This document shows, piece after piece, positions 56,605 through 64,000 of a stretch of 64,000 nt of DNA. Source of the stretch: Arbacia lixula (taxonomy: Eukaryota; Echinodermata; Echinoidea; Arbacioida; Arbaciidae); NCBI GenBank assembly GCA_963669155.1, contig OZ022583.1, positions 12,594,359 to 12,658,358 of the forward strand, given 5' to 3'. Position numbers and translations under genes: made by a program. Position 1 is the first letter of the stretch, and the number at the start of each line of letters is the position of its first letter. The notes beneath the pieces are model-generated. The model was given only the letters and a program-made list of their open reading frames with translations, searched no databases and was not told the origin of the DNA.

Positions 56605-57899
56605 ACATGAAGAGAGGCCTGTTGATAATTCTCGAACATTTTAGCCATGATTCTCCCCCCCCCCCCCACTCTTCTTTTGGTCGAACCCAGGCCAACATCC
56701 GGGCACTCTTTGAGCGTTCACAGAGGAGCAGGTAGGATCAGTGTAATGTACGTAGGATGATGCCATCAGAGACAGAAGGTACATACTTTATCCAATGCAA
56801 ATACACAGGTCTGGCCGATGACAGCTATCTACTTTCAAAAGCGATTTTGTTGGAACTAGACATACGGACATCATGATTATAAAGGTGTGCTGAATTGCTT
56901 GCATATGATAATGTATTTGAATTGCTTTTATGTGAATATGTATGTGTGTGGGTGTACCTGTGTACAGTGCACTTAACCAAATACAATATATGAACCTCCT
57001 TTCCCCCATCTTGTTCTCGTCTGCTCTTTCTTATAGTGGTGCTGTTTTCTCGCTCGTGTTCTTGTCCTTCCTTTTCTTGTTCTTCGTTTCCCTTTCTCAT
57101 ACTTACATGTCTTCCTCTCTCAATTCATCCAAGTCACATAAGCACCAGCAAGTTCCATTATTTTTAAATGCGATTTAAATCGTGTCATATTAAAAAAAAA
57201 TCCATATTATGATCGCTAAATCTCAACAAATTAAAGTGCATTAACCTCGTATGTTCGTCTGCATCCTGACACAATATAATCCAGGGCGATAATTTCATTC
57301 TAAGACAGCAGCTTGGCACGTGTCATCATGGTCATAGGGGCCCTATTATATCAGGCGAAAGTCATTCTCATTAACAAAAAATGTAACACGATCACTGGAT
57401 CATTTAACGTGCAGCACGAATGTTCTGACTGTGAGAGGAGAGAGAGAGAGATGCGATCACTTTACACGTCAACTTGCGTAGGAAATTAAATATTATCGAT
57501 TGATCGATAGCAAGATGGTTGCTAGGGCAACATGTTTTTAGAGTGAAAATTGACGGCGGAAGTGGCGCCCCACTCCGCATCCTCTTATACATGTACATAG
57601 TCATACAATAACTTTATCAGTGCACAGTCCTAACCTTTTATATTAAGCAACATGTTTTAATCGCTGCCGATCTATATGAAACAAGTGATTAGAAGAAACG
57701 TTCCTCTAAGAATAGTGTTAACATTTAATTTCTCTCCCATGCACTTTCATTGCGGAAAGGATGGTACCGTGTGCAAATGTTGTGGCGTATTATTAAGAGT
57801 TGACTGTAATAATACGTAACGTTGAACACGGTAGCGATAATCACTAAGGTTCAGTGCATGTACTGAGGTTTCTTGCTTACACCAGCCTTCACCTTTTCA
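56605..57899. other. Unique sequence with poly-C and a weak tRNA-like patch
   Basis: C14 at about 56655-56668 is followed by TTTTGGTCGAACCCAGG, whose complement has a degenerate B-box. Not enough to call a SINE. The rest is AT-rich. Confidence 0.35.
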
Positions 57900-58095
57900 G
57901 TCTTCGTCCCAATTTCCTGTGAACTCGTGGCTCACGTACCCTCCCTACACCCATCGAACAAGGGCCAAAGGGACCCACACGGGGCTCGAACCTAGAACCC
58001 TTGTATATAATTTTATGCGAGCACTCCGGTATGTTAAAGCATGCACCCAGCGAGTGTGTCGTCCTCCGTTCTACACCTGTTTCATCGTTTTGTCA
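57900..58095 (-). mobile_element. tRNA-derived SINE remnant (minus strand)
   Basis: On the minus strand an A-box-like GCTGGGTGCATGC (near 58040) lies about 50 nt upstream of a clear B-box, TAGGTTCGAGCCCCG (near 57982-57996). Spacing and order fit a tRNA-related pol III promoter. The acceptor stem does not pair well, so this is a decayed SINE head or tRNA relic, not a functional tRNA. Confidence 0.4.
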
Positions 58096-59136
58096 ATGAT
58101 CCAAGAAATTCGCGCATACGCGAGGTAAAGTGCCTCTGATCTACTTACCGCCTTCACAAGAAGAATGGTTAATCTTCATTAAATTAGATCATGTTTGCAA
58201 ACATAGATAAATCCAATTCTACTTACCTCACAGCAGTGGAATAATACAGTTCTGCTTTATTTCCTTTCGTATGGATCTCAGATCGGTGATTTCTTCATGA
58301 TTCCAAGAGATGAGAAGGCGATCCAGGATTTATCCAGCACATAAATATAGTTCCTCGGCAATTCACTGATTTTTAAGAGCATGAGTAATGTGATGTCCAG
58401 TGCGAAGCGAGAACGTCGATCTCATTCTCATATCTAATTGAGATTAGCGTTGATAGTTGACGTTGTAATCCACAAAACAGATTTGACGTTACGCTTCGGA
58501 CTGGTCATGACGTGAAGTTAAACCGCGCTGAGGAATCTTCTCTCTCCCTGCTAGTAGTACCTCTCGCTCTCCCGGGGTGCCTCCTAAGAATGGGGCAAAT
58601 CAGGAAGAAGAAGAAAAAAAAAAGACCTCACCTTTTGTAAACTATCCGTCTTGCACTGGTGTGGAGCGAAGAGTGCAAAATCTGGCAAGGTGTTCACGGG
58701 GGGAGAGAGAAAGGGGAATCAGCAGTGCGAATTATGACGTCAAGAAGCAAAAGGCCTCGACGGGGGATGAATACCAAAAGAAAAAAAAAAGCCTGATCAT
58801 GTTATCTCTCCATGTGCCAAAGGCTCTAAATTTAGCGAGCTTCTAGCTGCTGCATGCCTGGCTGTTCCCGGCCCCAGCCTAGCGCGACTATGTTGTGTAA
58901 ATCTGGACTAAAGGGGTGAGCAGATTTAAAGCTACGCTTGACATGCTTGAGGTCCGATGAAAGGGGGCTTGCTCTGACTTCTGCTCTGTACCCTTCAGAA
59001 GCAGCCAAACAAAAGAGGGGGAACCCAGAGGCTACCCTCCCAAGCGGAAGGGGGCGGGGGAGGAACCCAAAGAAAAAAAATACGGTCCGTGGGCGAAGAA
59101 GCGCCATTAGCAAAGCGCGCAGCATTCACGTCTGCA
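58096..59136. other. Unique sequence, no gene called
   Basis: A TGACGTCA site at 58735-58742. Frames at 58577-58846 and 58938-59210 are partly Lys/Glu-rich and have no domain. Confidence 0.35.
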
Positions 59137-59218
59137 TTAACCCTTTGGGCGCTATTAATGCCTTTCTGCACATGATGATATACGCACATGCCATAGAGTC
59201 TGGCACTTAAAGAGTTAA
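59137..59218. mobile_element. TTAA-bounded mini-element, family 1 (intact borders)
   Basis: 82 bp including TTAA at both edges. Left TTAACCCTTTGGGCGCTATT, interior CTTTCTGCACATGATGATAT and ACGCACATGCCATAGAG, right GGCACTTAAAGAGTTAA. The terminal inverted repeat CCCTTT / AAAGAG is plain. The best-preserved complete copy. Confidence 0.75.
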
Positions 59219-59574
59219 TTTGCCGATTTGTAACCGGGATGAGTTTGTTGTCATCAGGCATGAGTGGGCACGTTGTGGTGTTAGTTCAGAGAGCGACAAC
59301 ACACAAAAGACATTCCTCCTTCCTCTACAACAACTGTCATCGATTGCGCGTAACTTTTTGGATAATGACAAGAGGATCGCAGAGTTTTCGTTATTTCTAT
59401 TCGTATCCGCATTCTACCCCAATTTTAATTTGCCTTTCAGATCTGAAATACAGAGGTGGATCTCGTTCATTTGATATCATTTTACCTTCATTTGAGCTCC
59501 CTACGTTTGTCTACTTTTATATAATGTATTGTGATGTTTGTAAAAGGTGTTGACAGGTTTTATGGTTTCTGGAA

Positions 59575-59679
59575 AGAGAGATGGTGAGATAGAGATAGAT
59601 AGACATATTGAAATTGATATAAAGATAGATCGATCGATCGATATCGATATAGAGAGAGAAAGGGAGAGAGAGAGAGATG

Positions 59680-59721
<42 letters not shown>

Positions 59722-59728
59722 TAGTGTA
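59575..59728 (+). repeat. GA/GATA-rich repeat
   Basis: GATAGATA and (GATC)n (about 59625-59650) pass into a GAGA array to 59720. Confidence 0.9.
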
Positions 59729-60982
59729 GGAAGTACAAAAGGGACAACAAGGAAGAGGGACTGAGAGAGAAGAAAAAGGACGAAAAAGGACGATATCCGT
59801 CCGCTTGCCGCCATTTGAATAGAATACATGGTCGATCGACCTGCGTCGAACAACCGCACTGACCCAACTCGCCATCTAATTTACGTGAAAAAATCAAGGA
59901 GAAAAAAAGAATTTATCACAACTGTTCAACTCACAAAAATGGTGGAATCTTGTTGTTCTATTCCCATCTGGCCCGTAATGTAGTTAGACGACAATGCCAG
60001 GTATGTCATAATGGCACCACGTGACCAATGATACCGTGGCGTGTGTGCACAAGTGCTCCCGTGCAGATGGAATACCAGGGCTCCCTGGTAGAGTTTTCAA
60101 CCACTGAAGGGCCTACCCTGGGTACATGATATTGATGAATACAAAATAGACTAGAAATACTCATTTGTATTCATTATGATATCTTTATACAATCAGCCAT
60201 GTAACCTATGCCCTTGATTGATCGAAATTGGTAGTTCATGTGTAAATTCATGTCATCCAAGTTAACAATTTCATAGTAAATATCTATTCCATTGAGTGAC
60301 ATCAATAATATAATTTCCCCTCTTGTCATGCTAATCATCTCGGTGTCTCTTTCTATGTCTGTTATTTTTCTCTGTCTCTATTTTCCATGTCTTTCTCATT
60401 TTCTCTTGCAATTGTCATCTTCCTCGTAAGAATCATTCAAAAAAACATGTATCATAATCCACTGACTGGGCAGGCACACGATGGAGAGATGAGACTCATT
60501 CTTAGTCACATTTCACCTTGATCCCAAGTCCTGACATTGATTGAGCCCGAAGCAGTACTGTGGTCAAGTGAACAATTCTTCGCTGGAGACCACCTTCTAA
60601 CTTTTACCCCCCGTCCCCATACCCAACAACCACCACGACTCACTCACACACGCACAGTTGTTCCCGGACGAAAACCTCGACGTCATTTATCACGCGCATT
60701 CATGATGCGAGACAGCGTCTCTCCTTCGTTGAGTTACTTTGTCTCCTCATCAGTAAAAACAATTATTTTAGTGCAATGTGCATGTTTTTTGTGCTTGATG
60801 TGAGCACTTCATACACAATACTGACAGTGCGAAAATGTGTTTTGTAAAGGTATCTACTTGTACCTATGGAGTGAATTTGGAGAGGAGTGGTGTAGGAAGT
60901 GGTGGATAGAAGGGTGGATGGGGGTCGTGGTAAAGTATATCGGGAAGTGTAATACCCCCGGGAACATTTGGGTGCATCCGTG
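59729..60982. other. Unique sequence, no feature seen
   Basis: AT-rich unique DNA with a short CA/CT patch at 60630-60655. No gene recognised. Confidence 0.4.
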
Positions 60983-61050
60983 GAAGTGGTATGGTGTAGT
61001 AGACCATTCCCCTCCCAATCAGAATGATAAGGGTTCGAACCCAGCACTTC
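60983..61050 (+). tRNA. tRNA-like sequence (SINE head or tRNA pseudogene)
   Basis: 5' GAAGTGG pairs with 3' CACTTC (six of seven positions, read as an acceptor stem). A D-arm-like TGGTGTAGTAGACCA has a 4 bp TGGT/ACCA stem, a region CCCCTCCCAATCAG sits where the anticodon loop should be, and the B-box GGGTTCGAACCC is intact. The anticodon stem is broken, so a functional tRNA is unlikely. It most resembles a glycine-type or SINE-derived tRNA head. Confidence 0.45.
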
Positions 61051-61140
61051 TCTGATTCGATTAATACATTTGGAAAACAAATATTGAAAAAAAAATGTTA
61101 GCCATACTCCCAGTAGTACCGATTGCGTGCTCCATCCGTT

Positions 61141-61165
61141 AACCCCCCCCCCCAAAAAAAAAAAA
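61141..61165 (+). repeat. C/A homopolymer junction
   Basis: A run of about 11 C is directly followed by about 12 A, then A-rich AAATAAATAAATAA. On the minus strand this is a T-run followed by G-run, consistent with the end of a SINE. Confidence 0.9.
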
Positions 61166-61189
61166 ATAAAAAAATAAATAAATAATAAA

Positions 61190-61345
61190 ACTGAAGGACA
61201 CATTTCAAATATCTTATTTGCAGCTCCGTACCTGGGAAAGAAACAGTGACTAGGGTAATGATAATGCGGGGCACTCGTGAAAGGCACCATTTACACCTGG
61301 GTAAATACGACCTGAGTAAACCTAGACTGGTATTCGTGTAGTAGT
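61190..61345 (-). mobile_element. SINE body remnant (minus strand)
   Basis: On the minus strand: TTTACCCAGGTGTAAATGG, CCTTTCACGAGTGCCCC, CTTTCCCAGGTACGGAGC. These word combinations recur in tRNA-derived SINEs of aquatic animals. The tRNA-like head at 60983 lies on the opposite strand, so the two belong to different insertions. Confidence 0.35.
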
Positions 61346-63062
61346 TGACCGCCATTCAGATACACTGTTGGTGTGCACATTCAACACGTTTCACACACGT
61401 GCACTACAGCTTGTGTGCTCAGGCCTATTTTTCTCTGTCAACAATATTTCTACAAAGCCTGTGAAAGTACCCCCTCCCCCCCCCCCTCCCCCGATTACAT
61501 TGATACCATAAACGTATGGTTTACACCACTTAGATCGCTTTATTCGTTACGTTGAACGTGATCAAATTATTCCATATAAAAGTAAGAAGCGTATGATGTA
61601 AGAAACATATGATGTAAGAAGCATAATGATGTGATGTAAGAGGCAAATAAATAACAAATGCTGACGACGGGCGTAAAATACAAAACCTTTTTCTTTTTTA
61701 AGGAGTGGGTATTCATTCAACCCCTCTACATTCCGCGTATTTATCACAGTGGTACTGACTAGAAGAATGGACCATATATTTGTGAGCCCTTAAATCGTGC
61801 ATCTAGTATTCCTGTTCACGGCCCCTGTGGATATAATACAACAGTGACATGATCGGTATCATTGGAGAGATTAGCGACAAAGCCAGCATCGCGATTAGTG
61901 GAAGGAGGTATATATTGCCCCTATTTTACTCCTTTTTTACCTCCCAAAGCGACCCCCTCAATCCCGACGTGGCACTTGAGGAGATACCCTGACACCTTCG
62001 CCCCCACTTTTTCTTTTCAAAGCCGGCCGAAAAGCACCCTCCCCGTTCCTTTTTATTCCTCCGCACATGAATACTCCCTTTGAAAGCCTCGATCCCCGAG
62101 AACGAAAACACGGGGGGTTGGGAGAGAGTGTGGGGGATTTGAGTTTTGAACAGGTATGAAAGGAACGAGGATGTATAGTCCTTTGAGAAGTATTCAGCGA
62201 AGGAGCTCGAAGCATAGGCCAACAGTACTCCCCCAAACATTGTCCACAGTTTTTCTTTACCACCCCCATTCTTAACTCCGCTTAAAGCAAGTCAACGGAC
62301 TTTTCCTTTCACAATACCAACCCTATAGGCTAATTCTTCCCAGTTGTGTATATACCTCCACGGGTTATTTCACAACGAAACAAATACGATCAAGAAAATT
62401 ACCCAATTTGTTCTTCCACTCGGTATAACTTGGAAATAGAGAAAAGCATGAGTTTATGTTATCTTTAGACGGAGTCTCACTTTTGGGCCTTCTTTGGCAT
62501 GTTTGAGATTGAACGATGTTTGCGTATTTCCCAGGTTTTGACAAATGAGTGATATTGATTATTTTTCTAGGTCGGATAATTGATGTTTTCTTAAGATAGG
62601 ATTTCGTGATAACAGTCCCCCCTGGAGGAACAGTCCCATAATAAAAGAAATTTGCCCCGTTTTTACCCAGCCAAGAGGGGGCTAACCTCTGAGTCCCTTA
62701 TATCTCAGGCTGGGGCGGGGAGGGGAGGGGCAATGCAGGGGGTGGGGGTGGCAATCATATATGTTTTCATAATTCAAAAACAAGTGGTGCTCATACAACT
62801 GCGATTGATTCCAGACTTGATGCACAACTTATGCAAGTCATATATATCAAGGAAATAAATATATCATGAATTATATGCCATTGCTTTGATTACCTAAATC
62901 AAATTTATGTAGAGAGAACAGAGATTTTCTAAATGGTTTTCTGGGGATACGATGAGGAAAAGAGTGCCAAGCGCACACTATCGCGCCCAGTAGCACAATT
63001 TGAGATTTGCCATGATTTACTTTCATGGTTGTAACGAAATTCATTATCTTCAATCATTCTCT
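61346..63062. other. Unique sequence, no gene called
   Basis: Poly-C patch at about 61470-61492, T-rich and C-rich stretches at 61920-62050. Frames here are short and without domain. Confidence 0.4.
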
Positions 63063-63138
63063 TCTTGGGAAGGGGGGTGGGGGGGGGGGGGTGTTAGAAT
63101 AGTTCAACAATGACACTCTCAACCCCCTCCCCCACCCC

Positions 63139-63222
<84 letters not shown>
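63063..63222 (+). repeat. G-run and long perfect (CT)n microsatellite
   Basis: GGGGTGGGGG plus a G11 run at about 63073-63092, then a C-rich lead and an uninterrupted CT array from 63142 to 63222 (about 40 units), the longest perfect dinucleotide array in the window. Confidence 0.95.
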
Positions 63223-63225
<3 letters not shown>

Positions 63226-64000
63226 TGCCTCTCATCTTGCCTTTTGTCTCTCCCTTTGCTCTTTTAATTCGATATCATTTCTGTACCGTTTACTCTATTC
63301 TACATCGTACTTTTTCTTACTATATTTTCGTTTATTTACTCCATGATAATGCAATTCTTAATTAAATATCAGTAGGCTTATTTCTGTGTTTCCTTTTTAT
63401 CAAAAGAGGATCAACAAATGTTGTTGACCACTTAATATTTTGTCAGAGGAAGAGGATTTAAATTACATGGAAGGCTTACAGGGCAGAATAACAATAAATA
63501 TATATAGGACATCGAACATAAAAGAATAATAAAAAAACAAAGACTACAATGATCAACACCGGAAGAAATAAAAATCACGAATAGGGAACAAAAAGATATA
63601 TGCCTTTTGATCTTTTCACTTCAACGAACCGAATGAATATCTTGAAATACCTTGGGGTTAGGATTATGTTATTTGGAATTTGATTCCTCTTTTGATCAAT
63701 CTTTTGCGCGAAATCACCTTAAAAGCGGTGAGTGATTGAGCGATAAGTCGAGTATTGGAACACTTCAAAACAACAATGGTTCAGTAAGAAAGGCGCAAGG
63801 TATGGAGTAATGGTAAAACCATACCACAGAACGTACAGTGGCAAAAGTGTTTGAGTAGGTTTCAATACTAAGTAAGCACAACAAAAAAAGTAAGTCCCCC
63901 CCCCCCCCTAAGCAAAATAGCATAACTTTTGATCGAAAAGGTTTTGAGCAAAATAATTTGGCAGGATTGTTCCCTAACTCATTGACTAACTTCCGTGTGA
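63223..64000. other. AT-rich unique sequence to window end
   Basis: A C13 run lies at about 63897-63909. No gene or mobile element recognised before the window ends. Confidence 0.4.

Overview
The window looks like gene-poor or intronic/intergenic nuclear DNA of an animal, most likely a marine invertebrate. The reasons are the absence of bacterial-style gene packing, very dense microsatellites (GA/CT, GAA/CTT, CA, ATC, GGA, poly-G and poly-C), Tc1/mariner-type and TTAA-type miniature transposons, tRNA-derived SINE remnants, and no open frame with a recognisable protein domain. An echinoderm or similar deuterostome would fit the poly-G and polypurine richness, but that is a weak guess. No rRNA, CRISPR array, operon or confidently callable protein-coding gene is present. 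Almost every long open frame is the translation of a simple repeat (poly-Ser, Phe, Leu, Glu, Lys, Arg or Thr-His).

Layout. 0-5 kb: unique AT-rich DNA with two ~80 bp TTAA-bounded elements (2631-2711, 2851-2929) and one speculative exon (2480-2576). 5.0-6.2 kb: a ~950 bp purine tract abutting a CpG-rich segment with a canonical TATA box. 6.9-7.5 kb: a 568 bp transposon with ~150 bp inverted ends. 7.8-14.2 kb: a chain of CA, GA, CTA and ATC microsatellites. 15.9-20.4 kb: a dispersed repeat in two opposite copies and a retroelement 3' end. 18.3-24.8 kb: a striking cluster of TTAA-bounded mini-elements followed by two hairpin Tc1-like MITEs. 26.7-27.1 kb: a CpG-rich segment. 27.5-28.4 and 33.7-34.1 kb: CTT tracts. 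34.4-35.4 kb: GAT repeats with a perfect 273 bp tandem duplication, then a cluster of CRE (TGACGTCA) sites. 36-38.5 kb: CT/CA/GA repeats, a retroposed-looking AATAAA+A21 end and G19. 44.47 kb: an exact CTCF core consensus. 45-47.6 kb: CA and poly-C tracts and a hAT-like remnant. 49-51.2 kb: a SINE, TTAA elements and a GAA tract with a 154 bp duplication. 51.4-52.7 kb: a CpG-rich segment with opposing open frames, the best candidate for a real gene 5' end. 53-64 kb: scattered CT, GGA and GA repeats, two more SINE/tRNA-like remnants and another TTAA element.

Most interesting signal. At least 15 copies, in varying states of decay, of a very short (about 75-130 bp) element recur. The intact ones have TTAA at both ends and ends resembling TTAACCCTTTGTGTGCCA / AAAGGGTTAA; nine copies fall within 6.5 kb. 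A second family with the same architecture has three copies. The TTAA boundaries match the target-site preference of piggyBac-type transposases, so these may be unusually small non-autonomous piggyBac-like elements. No transposase is visible in the window.
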